48,756 nucleotides of DNA from Desmonostoc geniculatum HA4340-LM1 (GTDB lineage: Bacteria > Cyanobacteriota > Cyanobacteriia > Cyanobacteriales > Nostocaceae), in assembly GCA_019359545.1 (NCBI GenBank), contig JAHHHB010000050.1:1-48756 (forward strand). Reading direction: 5' to 3'. The position numbers were made by a program, and so were the translations under genes. Each line of letters opens with the position of its first letter. Position 1 is the first letter of the stretch. Under the pieces are notes generated by a model. The model saw nothing but the letters and a program-made list of their open reading frames with translations. It was not told the origin of the DNA and made no database searches. Below are positions 25,229-32,964 of this stretch, piece after piece.

Positions 25229-26485
25229 ATGACTAAGCTTGCAACTGTTGTGGTGCCAGATTTGTTGCTGGCTATAGATTTGGGTGGTTCTCAGACCAAA
25301 GCGATCGCTAGCGTACCTGCTAAGAATGGCTTCCCTATGTTACTGTGTATGGAGCCAGAGATAGCCGATGTGTCAGATGCATCCGTGCAGGACTACGAGA
25401 AAACCAAATCTGGTGAAGTAGATCCAGAGAACACTTGCTGGGTAGGTATTGGTGATGATTACTACGCTGTTGGTTTTTTGGCAAGGCATAAATACGGTGG
25501 TAACTCGCTACTGAAGCAACTGAAAGAGGAAAGCGCAGTTCCAAAGATTTGTGGAGTTTTGTGGGTATTGTGTCAGAAACTGAAGCTTATCGGTAAATTA
25601 ACTGTGGCGCTTACTGTGTTGCTACCACCATCGGAGTATCAGGATAGAGAGCGTCTTGAGGTGAAGTTAAAACAGGCACTAAGACGATTTAACACACCTA
25701 CTGGAGAAATGCGAGTCAAGTTAGTAGATTTTAACGCCAAGCCAGAAGGAGGTGGTATTTATCTTTACCACCGTAGCATCTTGGGTGCTGACATCAAGAA
25801 TCGCAACATGGCGGTAGTGATGTTAGGATATCGCAATGCTTCTGTTTTGGTATCAGCTAGGGGTGCAGTTGCTCCTGGGGTGTCGAGTACCTTCGGGATG
25901 TCGTGGATGTTGGATGATTTTGTCAGACGGTGTAGTGGTCTAGCGAAAGAAGACCCGCGTCTGATGGCGGCAATAGTAACAGCAGGATCTGAGTGCAACC
26001 CAGAAGCCTTAACTAAGTTGTCGCGGCGCAATAGCTCAGTCGAGCGGGAAGGAGAGGCGCAGGAGATGTCAGAAGCTCTGAAGCTCAGTCGGGATGAGTA
26101 TTTTCGAGCATTAGTGCGGTGGCTGTCACAGGAATTCCCCCGTGATCTTGACGAGATTATTTTATGCGGTGGTACTTCTGAATACCTCAAACCTGAACTA
26201 GAAGCGCATTATAGTAATGTAAAGGTGATTTGGAATGGTGATGTAGAGATTCCTCCAGGATTGGATACAACGGGAATGGGAATACGGATTGCGGATGTGT
26301 GGGCGTTGTATCAGGTATTTTTTGGAGTGGGCAATTTAATAAAAAAAGATAGTGGTTTCACTGAAGAAGGCAACGCTTCCTCTTCTGCCACACCCGCTAC
26401 GGTATCCTCTGCATCAGAGAGCAACTTTGTGCGCTCGACACCACTGAAGCCCAAGGGATTTTTGGAAATGCCAGATAGGTTGTAA
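25229..26485 (+). CDS. parM: ParM/StbA-type actin-like ATPase
   Basis: 418 aa. The start has AAGGAG 6 bp upstream. Actin-fold motifs: phosphate 1 'LLLAIDLGGSQTKAIAS', phosphate 2 'MAVVMLGYRNASVLVS' and adenosine motif 'IILCGGTSEYL'. Such proteins polymerise to push plasmid copies apart. The last 60 residues are a Ser/Ala-rich tail ending 'PKGFLEMPDRL', possibly a partner-binding peptide. The replicon therefore carries a type II partition system in addition to ParAB. Confidence 0.82.
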   Translation: MTKLATVVVPDLLLAIDLGGSQTKAIASVPAKNGFPMLLCMEPEIADVSDASVQDYEKTKSGEVDPENTCWVGIGDDYYAVGFLARHKYGGNSLLKQLKEESAVPKICGVLWVLCQKLKLIGKLTVALTVLLPPSEYQDRERLEVKLKQALRRFNTPTGEMRVKLVDFNAKPEGGGIYLYHRSILGADIKNRNMAVVMLGYRNASVLVSARGAVAPGVSSTFGMSWMLDDFVRRCSGLAKEDPRLMAAIVTAGSECNPEALTKLSRRNSSVEREGEAQEMSEALKLSRDEYFRALVRWLSQEFPRDLDEIILCGGTSEYLKPELEAHYSNVKVIWNGDVEIPPGLDTTGMGIRIADVWALYQVFFGVGNLIKKDSGFTEEGNASSSATPATVSSASESNFVRSTPLKPKGFLEMPDRL

Positions 26486-26521
26486 GCTTGATAAGCAGAA
26501 TAAAAGATAGCAAAAACCACC

Positions 26522-26956
26522 TCAATTCTCAATAATCTCAAATATTGTTCCACAGCGTTGACACATGAAAGAATTTTCCCACTTTTGATAAAGTTTGGGA
26601 TAGATGCGACTATATTTAATGTTTTTCTGTAACGTCCAAAATAGATATAAAGGTAATCCAATAAGTAATGATAATCCAGCTAAAAAACTAGCCTGGAAAA
26701 TACTACTTAAAATCATAAAAATTACCCATTCGATAGCAATTGCTTTGACGATAATAATGGGTATGAATTCTGGTTTTTGGGGAGGAGAAGCAGTTTTGCC
26801 GATGGATGTAGTGCTAGTTTCATCTTTATAAGCGGCAGTAGACTTTGAGCCTATAGAACCTCTAATTGTGCTTGTGGTATGAATAACATTTTCCTGATAA
26901 ATTAGGGATAGTTTACGAATATTATCACTTTGACATTTGGAACAAAGGATTGGCAT
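26522..26956 (-). CDS. Small zinc-ribbon membrane protein
   Basis: 144 aa. An N-terminal CSKC pair (residues 5-8) and a C-terminal CQRC pair could form one zinc ribbon. Between them is a hydrophobic stretch of about 45 residues, 'IVKAIAIEWVIFMILSSIFQASFLAGLSLLIGLPLYLFW', which would cross the membrane twice so both ends lie on the same side. Function unknown. It is convergent with parM. Confidence 0.65.
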   Translation of the reverse strand: MPILCSKCQSDNIRKLSLIYQENVIHTTSTIRGSIGSKSTAAYKDETSTTSIGKTASPPQKPEFIPIIIVKAIAIEWVIFMILSSIFQASFLAGLSLLIGLPLYLFWTLQKNIKYSRIYPKLYQKWENSFMCQRCGTIFEIIEN

Positions 26957-27094
26957 AGTGGTGATATTAGATTAACAAATTTTTTCAAAAAAGTGTTTTG
27001 ACTATGAGTAGAGTTGTTGTTGAATGAATTGAATTAAAATTTATGTGGATGATAATAATTATTTTCTAGCATTAGAAAAATTATTTGTCAGTAT

Positions 27095-27165
27095 TAGACA
27101 TCTCCAGAAATTAGGTTTTCACCTAGACAGGATAAGGGTTTGAGATTCTTTTTCGGAGATGTCTA
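27095..27165. mobile_element. MITE-like element, 71 bp, IS630-type ends
   Basis: TAGACATCTCC at 27095-27105 is matched exactly by GGAGATGTCTA at 27155-27165. The outer TA would be the target duplication, as made by IS630/Tc1-type transposases. No coding capacity. Confidence 0.75.
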
Positions 27166-27195
27166 TTACCTATTAAGGCGATCGCCTTCATACTA

Positions 27196-27456
27196 CTAAC
27201 CACCAAAGCGTGCCAATAACTCCTCACGAGACAATTGCAACAACAAAGGAGTAAATTCCTCAGCTTTTAGCGATAACAAAGGTTCAATAATTGCTGATAG
27301 TTGCTCATCCAATGAACCGAAACGGCTTTTGAGCAAGCTTTCTACAACTTTACGTTCTCCAAGGCGTGTAGCTTCTTCTATCCGTTGTGTATAGAGTGGT
27401 GATAAACGCATTCCGTAACTCCCTATCTTCCTCGCGTGTTTATTCAGGTTGCTCAA
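27196..27456 (-). CDS. DUF4351-type small protein
   Basis: 86 aa. 'VVESLLKSRFGSLDEQLSAIIEPLLSLKAEEFTPLLLQLSREELLARFGG' is the C-terminal helical domain common in cyanobacterial Rpn/PD-(D/E)XK-type proteins (DUF4351). Here it stands alone, so it may be a remnant or a free partner. The start overlaps parB by 17 nt; ATG at residue 16 is an alternative. Confidence 0.6.
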   Translation of the reverse strand: MSNLNKHARKIGSYGMRLSPLYTQRIEEATRLGERKVVESLLKSRFGSLDEQLSAIIEPLLSLKAEEFTPLLLQLSREELLARFGG

Positions 27457-28627
27457 CCTCTTGATGATGAGAAAGTTCGGTGGCGTTAATTGCTTTTTGT
27501 TTTAATACCAATTCTATTTCTGCTAGTTTTTGACGCAGGGCTTCTTGGAACTCCATTAATTGAGAAACTTCAGCTTTCTTCAACGCCTCCCCAGAGATTT
27601 TATGCAAAGAACGGGTTGCTGTAGCTACTGGTAATCTCGGTTTTTGCGGTGTTGGAGAAGCTTGACTCTGTGAAGCTATCACCTCAGCTACTAATTTTCG
27701 TGTTGCTTGAACCGAAAGTTTCTGAAAAATCGCCTGCTGCGTCGTATTGCTCCTGATTGCTTGTGCTTCTGACTCTGAGAGTCCCAAATTTTTGGCTGAG
27801 AGTTTCTGTAGCGCCATTGCATGAACACCTTTAAGTCCTCTTGACCTAATTGCAGCTTTCAGGTCTTCTGCTAGGGAGAGCATGGGAAAAATGTTGGCAT
27901 CAATCGAAGCCGGATTAAGTTGTAAATCCAACAGCAACGCCAACACCGCCTGTTCTGGCTCATCTAAATCCATATCTGCTAGACCTTGTTCTTGCTCCTC
28001 TGGTGTTCCCGTCATCAACTCAACAACAGAGTTCATGCGTTTTTGTGCGTTCAACCGTCGCACCACTGTCGAGAGAATCCGGGGAATATCTTCAGCTTCT
28101 AGACCAGCATTGCTTGCTAATTCTCGCACGATCGCTTCAGCCTTATCGAGAGGATTGAGGTCTTCACGATGTAGGGAGGTCAATAGTGCTTTGCGGTGCA
28201 AAGCAGCAGGTTCTGGAATAATTACAGCTTGGAGGTTTTGCCAACCCAAGGTTTTCGCACTGCGCCAGCGCCGCTCCCCATCAAATATAACTAAGTTCTC
28301 TCGCTGAATCAGAATTATTGGCTCTAGTTGTCCATCCGATGTCAGAGAACGGGACATGGACTCAATGCTTTCTGCTAAAAATGTTTGTCTGGGTTGTTCT
28401 GGGTTCGCTTGAATTTGCTCTAAGGGAATGGATTGGATACCTGATTGTGATTGGAGTTGCGATCGCAGTGTTTGCAGCTGTTCTTCCAACTCCGTAGAAC
28501 CTTTAGAACGAAGTTCTTCAATCTCGGCTTTAAGTCGCTGAATTTCTGACTCAGCTTCAGACAACTGTTGAGATTGCTTTGCAGCTGAAAAATAATTGGT
28601 GAGGTCAGGAGCTTTGCGAGTAACCAT
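27440..28627 (-). CDS. parB: ParB/RepB/Spo0J-family partition protein
   Basis: ATG 28627 directly follows the parA stop and is preferred over an upstream start inside parA; it gives 395 aa. A helical, probably coiled N-terminus (about 15-60) is followed by the ParB nuclease-like domain: 'IPLEQIQANPEQPRQTF', 'DGQLEPIIL', 'FDGERRWRSAKTLGWQNLQAVII' and 'LHREDLNPLDKAEAI'. A central DNA-binding helical region follows, then a charged C-terminus. It binds the centromere and stimulates ParA. The pair would partition the replicon. Confidence 0.9.
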   Translation of the reverse strand: MVTRKAPDLTNYFSAAKQSQQLSEAESEIQRLKAEIEELRSKGSTELEEQLQTLRSQLQSQSGIQSIPLEQIQANPEQPRQTFLAESIESMSRSLTSDGQLEPIILIQRENLVIFDGERRWRSAKTLGWQNLQAVIIPEPAALHRKALLTSLHREDLNPLDKAEAIVRELASNAGLEAEDIPRILSTVVRRLNAQKRMNSVVELMTGTPEEQEQGLADMDLDEPEQAVLALLLDLQLNPASIDANIFPMLSLAEDLKAAIRSRGLKGVHAMALQKLSAKNLGLSESEAQAIRSNTTQQAIFQKLSVQATRKLVAEVIASQSQASPTPQKPRLPVATATRSLHKISGEALKKAEVSQLMEFQEALRQKLAEIELVLKQKAINATELSHHQEVEQPE

Positions 28628-28628
28628 A

Positions 28629-29441
28629 TTATTTTTTTGTTTTCTGATGATTCTTGTTTCCAATTAAAGCTTGCAGTTGCTCGGCAATTTCTTTAAAGTC
28701 ATCTTTAGCGGGATGGCTTGGGCGGTAAAGATGCACTGGTAATCCTTGACCACTGGCATTGACAAATTCAGCGCTATCCCGGATGGCTGGGAAGGCACGG
28801 ATATCCATCTGCTCCAACTGAGACGGTAATGCAGAAAACATCTGTCGATGAGCTGCTCGGCGGGAATCATATTGGTTAGGGACAAAGCCGAGAATTTCTG
28901 GCTGAGGTTTTAAGCGTAAGTGCTTGCAATGATAGTAGTACCATTCCAGTAAATGCGCCGCTCCTTGAATTGACTTCGGTTCCAACTGCACAGGGATAAT
29001 GATGTGCGTGCTAGCTGCCAATGCCATCAAAGGTAAGGGTCCAAGGGTAGCGGGACAGTCAAATATAATCAGGTCATGTTCCAGGGGATAGTCGGTTAAA
29101 CGGTCTCCGAGAAGGTAGGCTCCTCGTTTGTGCAAAACCAGTTCATCTGCTGTTTGTGTTAAAACCATTCCGCCTTGACAGATGACAACTTTGTTAGTGT
29201 GTTCGCTCCAGCAAGGAATAAAAGGCCAAGAGCCGTCAAAGTCGTCTTTGAGAGCAGCCGCCAGAGTTTGTTCCGGCTCTGGCGGGTTCAATCCACAGAA
29301 TAGTGTCAGCGATCCTTGCGGGTCGAGGTCAAACAGTGCTACGTTGTACTTGCGCTTTGCCAGATCGTATGCTAAGTGGACTGAAAGTGTAGTTTTACCA
29401 CTGCCTCCGGCATTGCTGATCACAGCTAGTCGAATTTGCAT
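28629..29441 (-). CDS. parA: ParA partition ATPase
   Basis: 270 aa. Deviant Walker A 'SNAGGSGKTT' with the preceding strand 'RLAVI'; 'VALFDLDPQGSLTLFCGL' (Walker A'); 'DLIIFDCPATLGPLPLMAL' (Walker B). The length and the lack of an N-terminal HTH indicate a type Ib-like or soluble ParA. The first gene of the parAB operon, preceded by a perfect palindrome at 29489-29510 that may be its operator. Confidence 0.93.
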   Translation of the reverse strand: MQIRLAVISNAGGSGKTTLSVHLAYDLAKRKYNVALFDLDPQGSLTLFCGLNPPEPEQTLAAALKDDFDGSWPFIPCWSEHTNKVVICQGGMVLTQTADELVLHKRGAYLLGDRLTDYPLEHDLIIFDCPATLGPLPLMALAASTHIIIPVQLEPKSIQGAAHLLEWYYYHCKHLRLKPQPEILGFVPNQYDSRRAAHRQMFSALPSQLEQMDIRAFPAIRDSAEFVNASGQGLPVHLYRPSHPAKDDFKEIAEQLQALIGNKNHQKTKK

Positions 29442-29467
29442 GGCTTTTTCAATGAATGTTATTCCAG

Positions 29468-29510
29468 AATCATATATCGAGACCCAAACATCATATATCG
29501 ATATATGATG
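29468..29510. promoter_or_regulatory. Palindromic operator or parS of parAB
   Basis: A perfect 22-bp palindrome lies at 29489-29510, each half being CATCATATATC. A single half-site, ATCATATATCGA, lies 21 bp upstream of it at 29469-29480. It starts 48 bp before the parA ATG. It does not match the chromosomal parS consensus (TGTTTCACGTGAAACA), so it would be recognised by this element's own proteins. Confidence 0.6.
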
Positions 29511-29745
29511 AATCTACACAGAGAGTATGATGCTTTCGACCTGCATCTAAAAGTTGAGTAAGTTATTCGCTTTATGCTTCCAGGGACTTCCAAATAAAAA
29601 AATACCTCCGGCCAAGGAGCCGGAAGCATGGGATTAAAGAAGTCGGAAGTCGGAAGTCGGAAGTACAGTTTTGTAACGGGGATTTAGACCCCGCCACAAA
29701 ACTTGCCGCTTGCTAGTTGCGGGGGACTTAAACCCACCGAATTTG
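29511..29745. repeat. STRR heptanucleotide repeat and long hairpin
   Basis: GTCGGAA is repeated three times at 29642-29662, a typical cyanobacterial STRR. Next to it AGTTTTGT..CGGGG pairs with CCCCG..ACAAAACT (29667-29703) in a long hairpin that could end transcription of the upstream minus-strand genes. No gene seen. Confidence 0.65.
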
Positions 29746-30189
29746 TTAAAACGGAATATTGGAACTATCTGTGGTGTTCAGATAGCCGTTGTTAGCTGCT
29801 AGAGCTACACCAGCACCAACTGGCTGTTTGGTGTTTTCTGGTGGTGCTGGTTGAACAGCAGAGATGGTAGTGGGGATAAGAGTAGTGTTGGCAGTGTTAG
29901 TGGAGATGAAGGTGCGGATAACCAGAGTTGTTTTCTTTTCCTTATATCCTTTGCCGCTATCCACCACCTCAATATCGAGATAGCCCATAGCGATTCCACT
30001 TGTGTTAATCCCTGACTCAGCTATTGATACTGCTGCCGCGCCCTTAGTTCTGTAGGGGATTGTATCTTGTACTACACCATCTTTAGCATAAAAGGAGAAA
30101 GCACATTCCCCATAAACAATCTTTACTCCCTGATGATCAAAAGTTTCGTTAATTGTGAGGAGTCGAATAGTTTGGCTTGAACTAATCAT
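29746..30189 (-). CDS. Probable second single-stranded-DNA-binding-like protein with SSB-type C-terminal tip
   Basis: ATG 30189 was chosen: AAGGA is 7 bp upstream. 147 aa. The N-terminal 95 residues look like an all-beta domain ('VKIVYGECAFSFYAKDGVVQDTIPYRTKG', 'GYLDIEVVDSGKGYKEKKTTLVIRTF'). A Thr/Pro/Gln/Ala-rich disordered tail follows and ends 'TTDSSNIPF'. The final IPF after acidic or polar residues is the partner-binding tip of bacterial SSBs. It lies directly downstream of ssb, whose own product lacks that tip. A strong terminator lies between the two. Function is inferred. Confidence 0.55.
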   Translation of the reverse strand: MISSSQTIRLLTINETFDHQGVKIVYGECAFSFYAKDGVVQDTIPYRTKGAAAVSIAESGINTSGIAMGYLDIEVVDSGKGYKEKKTTLVIRTFISTNTANTTLIPTTISAVQPAPPENTKQPVGAGVALAANNGYLNTTDSSNIPF

Positions 30190-30248
30190 GAGATATCCTT
30201 TTGATTGCAACTGTCGATTTTTCATTGCGATCGCGCCTAGCGCTTTAA

Positions 30249-30300
30249 AACCAAGGCACCCCACAGACAACTGACCAGTTATCTATGGGGTGCTTTGGTT
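30249..30300 (-). terminator. Strong rho-independent terminator after ssb
   Basis: 25-bp arms beginning AACCAA.GCACCCCA with only three non-identical positions, loop of 2 nt, and TTTT on the minus strand after the stem. It begins 4 bp past the ssb stop. Confidence 0.8.
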
Positions 30301-30303
30301 GCA

Positions 30304-30687
30304 CTAGAAGTTAGCGGTGACTATTTGGTTTTGGTCGCCACTAGATTCAGTAGATTCTTTGCGTTGAGAGGAACTGATGAGTTCTAGATTATTGACGCGA
30401 ATCACTGGTTTTTCTCTCTTGTCGTCGGTATTCTTGTCCGTCCACCTGTCGAAGATTATTTCACCAGTGATGCCAATGGTGGAACCTTTCTTCACCCAGT
30501 CTGCTGCTACTTGAGCAACATTTCCCCAAAGTTCTAAATCAAACCATAAGGGAGATTCGCTTTTGTAGGGCGGTTTGACGGCTAGAGTTAAGGATGTTTT
30601 CATTGCACCTGACTCGAAGTGACGGACTTCTGGTTCTTGACCAACACGACCAACCAAATCGACTTTATTGACATATTGCTGAGTCAT
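30304..30687 (-). CDS. ssb: Single-stranded DNA-binding protein
   Basis: ATG 30687 (AAGGA upstream) gives 127 aa; the longer frame to 30807 has no homology before it. OB-fold signature: 'VNKVDLVGRVGQEPEVRHFESGAMKTSLTLAV', 'PLWFDLELWGNVAQVAADWVKKGSTIGITGEI', 'VIRVNNLELI'. It coats ssDNA at the fork. It ends 'DQNQIVTANF' and lacks the acidic DDDIPF-like tip that recruits repair and replication partners. The neighbouring gene product carries such a tip instead. Confidence 0.92.
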   Translation of the reverse strand: MTQQYVNKVDLVGRVGQEPEVRHFESGAMKTSLTLAVKPPYKSESPLWFDLELWGNVAQVAADWVKKGSTIGITGEIIFDRWTDKNTDDKREKPVIRVNNLELISSSQRKESTESSGDQNQIVTANF

Positions 30688-31150
30688 AAGATTGTCCTTG
30701 AGTATTATGTTTTTTTCAAAAATGATCGCGCGATAGCGCATTACCGTATATGCGCCATGTAACGTAAGGGTGTGATATGAATTCTTTCGGTTAAGGGGGA
30801 AAGGCAAAAGGAGAAAGGCTGGAATTCACCCCAAACCCAATTCCCAATCCACAAGAGAGGTCATACCAATTCTGTATGAAGATGCGCCTAATTTGGGATA
30901 TAAAAAACCTCTGCGCCCCTTTGCGTTAACCTTTGCGTTACTCTGCGTTAAAAAGTTAGGATTTAGCGCAGCTTCATCAAGAAACGGTATCAAGAGGGCT
31001 TATCCAAAATGTATTGTGTGTAATGTGCCAGCAGTTTTTATTGAGAAAAGCGATGCCTGCGGCGAGCTACGCTAACGCACTTTTACCAGAAGTAACCCCA
31101 AATTCTTTGTAGAGACTTGGGGTTATCCTCTTAAGTTGCTTGCTAAATAC
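30688..31150. mobile_element. Non-coding region containing a degenerate MITE (30863-30990)
   Basis: ATACCAATTC...TATGAAGATG at the left and AAGAAACGGTAT at the right (30863-30990) are echoed by a second copy at 32850-32955. Inside are repeated 'CTTTGCGTT' and 'CTCTGCGTT' units. Near 31050 is a GC-rich dispersed repeat ('TGCGGCGAGCTACGCTAACGC'-like). No gene seen. Confidence 0.5.
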
Positions 31151-31630
31151 TCACGTTAGTTGGTCTTTTGTAACCAATCCATGCAGTTTCTCTGCAAGTT
31201 TGTTAGGTTTCATTTTAATGCGACCTATAATTTTATTGAGTTTTGCAAGTTCTTGAAGTTTCTCTGCTGGTAGTATCGTCAGTTCTTCTACAGTCGCTAA
31301 TTCCGCACTTTGGTTATCTGGAGTTTGGCTACTGTCAAGTTCTCTTGAAGCTTCTGAAGTGCTGATGACATCACTTGGTGCGACTGTCCTATCCTCATTT
31401 ATTTGAGTAGCCAGAACATCTGGATTTATCTCTGTGTGATTGGTGTATGACAGAATTTGCTCTACTGTTGCGATTTTAGGTGGCTTTAGCAGAGCGATGC
31501 GGTAAAATTTCCCTATTTTCCTGACTTTAATTTTGGCTCCAGCTGCCCTGAGTCTTGCTGCCAAATCGTTAAGAATAGAAAAATCTACATCTAGATGAAT
31601 CTGTTGATTGGTAGTGATGATTGCGCTCAT
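31151..31630 (-). CDS. Hypothetical protein
   Basis: 159 aa, not recognised. The N-terminal 50 residues are a compact alpha/beta unit ('LDVDFSILNDLAARLRAAGAKIKVRKIGKFYRIALLKPP'). The middle is polar and probably disordered. The C-terminal 40 residues form a basic helical unit ('LQELAKLNKIIGRIKMKPNKLAEKLHGLV'). It precedes the dpdA-like gene in map order but is transcribed after it. Confidence 0.55.
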   Translation of the reverse strand: MSAIITTNQQIHLDVDFSILNDLAARLRAAGAKIKVRKIGKFYRIALLKPPKIATVEQILSYTNHTEINPDVLATQINEDRTVAPSDVISTSEASRELDSSQTPDNQSAELATVEELTILPAEKLQELAKLNKIIGRIKMKPNKLAEKLHGLVTKDQLT

Positions 31631-31830
31631 TTTTTTATCTGTAAATTAAATCTTACAGTCAGCGCTTTAGCGCAATCTTTTAGATGAAATTTACCTGAAT
31701 TAAGTAGGTAAACATAATTAATTACACAACGTCATTGCGAATGTAGCGAAGCGAAATGTAGGCTAAGAGCGAACGCTCGTAATGGCTTTAAATATTTTTG
31801 TTCAGTTACTTAACTTGTTTGAAATTCTCA

Positions 31831-32778
31831 TCAAAACAAGGATATTTGCCTATATTTTTTATCAGCAGAGATAAATAAACCTGTACTCTCAATTGCACTA
31901 CGCTGTGCAATCATTAACTGATTCAAGTTATGAATGGCTCTTCCTTGATTATTTTGTTTGGAACCGTATCTGCGCGTGTCTATTCCTGCTTCCCTTAGCG
32001 TTTTACAGCACAAACAGTTACATTGGGGTGCAGTGGGTGTTTTACCTGGTTTAACTGCTTTGTATTTGATAAGTTTTTCTCCATCTGTAAAGAAGAAGGA
32101 GCCAGCAGAAAAAGCTTCCTTAAAATAACTAGCACCATCAAAACTGGTGACTCCTAATTTGTGAAAAGCTTTGGCATATTCTGGTGCTGATAATCCAAAA
32201 ATATGAATCCGAATTTTCTCTGGGAGTTTTTGTAATTCTTCAACCACAGTTTGAATGATACCCATATTTCGTTGTTTGTCTGAAGATTTGGGGACAAGCC
32301 CTCCCAGCGCTATTGCTCGATATCCCAATTCGGAAAGTTTCAGCGCATAGCCTAATCTTTCTTCTGTGGAAATTCCCTGAATCACTGCCATTGGCAGTCT
32401 ACCTTCTAATAGTGCTGCTAATTCAATAAATCGAGCAGCACTGTCATAGTTAAATTGGCGGCGTTGATTGATGTTATTTCCTATAAGAAGTGCATCTGGA
32501 GCGACTACAATATCTCCAGGTTTGCTGCGTTCCCTATACTCATAAATTGCCCAATGGGGTGTTACTAATTGTCCCTTCAGCTTTGGAATATCCAAATGGC
32601 GATAGGAATAGGCACCGCAGTCCCATAGAATTAGGGAATTTGGTATCATTGCTTGTCTGAAAGCTAAAGAACATAACCACCCATCTGGTTGAGCTTCTAG
32701 AAGTTCCCAAATACCTATTTTTCTGCCGTATAGTTTGAGGTAGTCTGTTTTGCCAATGACTCCTAAATATTGCGCCAT
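31831..32778 (-). CDS. dpdA: TGT-superfamily DNA 7-deazaguanine transglycosylase, DpdA-like
   Basis: ATG 32778 is favoured because the fold begins there ('MAQYLGVIGKTDYL'), although no strong RBS is seen. 315 aa. TGT-fold marks: D53 in 'LWDCGAYSY' (base-exchange region), 'AIALGGLVP' (157-163), D214 in 'SFDGASYF', and a zinc site C253-x-C255-x2-C258-x24-H283, nearly the spacing of tRNA-guanine transglycosylase. The short size without a PUA domain fits DpdA enzymes, which insert preQ0-type bases into DNA. The C-terminus is QISLF, a beta-clamp-binding peptide. DNA rather than tRNA as substrate is inferred from family and context. The partner synthesis genes are not in this window. Confidence 0.8.
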   Translation of the reverse strand: MAQYLGVIGKTDYLKLYGRKIGIWELLEAQPDGWLCSLAFRQAMIPNSLILWDCGAYSYRHLDIPKLKGQLVTPHWAIYEYRERSKPGDIVVAPDALLIGNNINQRRQFNYDSAARFIELAALLEGRLPMAVIQGISTEERLGYALKLSELGYRAIALGGLVPKSSDKQRNMGIIQTVVEELQKLPEKIRIHIFGLSAPEYAKAFHKLGVTSFDGASYFKEAFSAGSFFFTDGEKLIKYKAVKPGKTPTAPQCNCLCCKTLREAGIDTRRYGSKQNNQGRAIHNLNQLMIAQRSAIESTGLFISADKKYRQISLF

Positions 32779-32849
32779 TATAATGTTTTGTAAAATTTGT
32801 GAATATCCCCTATAAGGCATAGGGGATATTGTGTTGAAAAATGTTGGTT

Positions 32850-32955
32850 ATACCCATTCGATATGAAGATGTGCCAAACCAAAAATCGTCTTCAATCTAT
32901 GCTGCAAGCTTTCTTCGGAAACAGAGTTTGGGTTAGTCTCACAAAGAAACGGTAT
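32850..32955. mobile_element. Degenerate MITE, second copy
   Basis: Begins ATACCCATTCGATATGAAGA and ends AAAGAAACGGTAT, matching the ends of the element at 30863-30990. The internal sequence differs. It sits between holB and the dpdA-like gene. Confidence 0.5.
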
Positions 32956-32964
32956 TACTTGGAA

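Noticed and set aside
29642..29662. Short tandem repeats considered as CRISPR
   Set aside because: The unit is 7 bp without spacers, a typical STRR. No repeat-spacer array with 24-37 bp repeats was found elsewhere.
31731..31780. GC-rich inverted text 'GTAGCGAAGCGAAATGTAGGC...' in the spacer after the 159-aa gene
   Set aside because: It matches the common dispersed repeats of this cyanobacterial group and shows no coding or specific regulatory feature.
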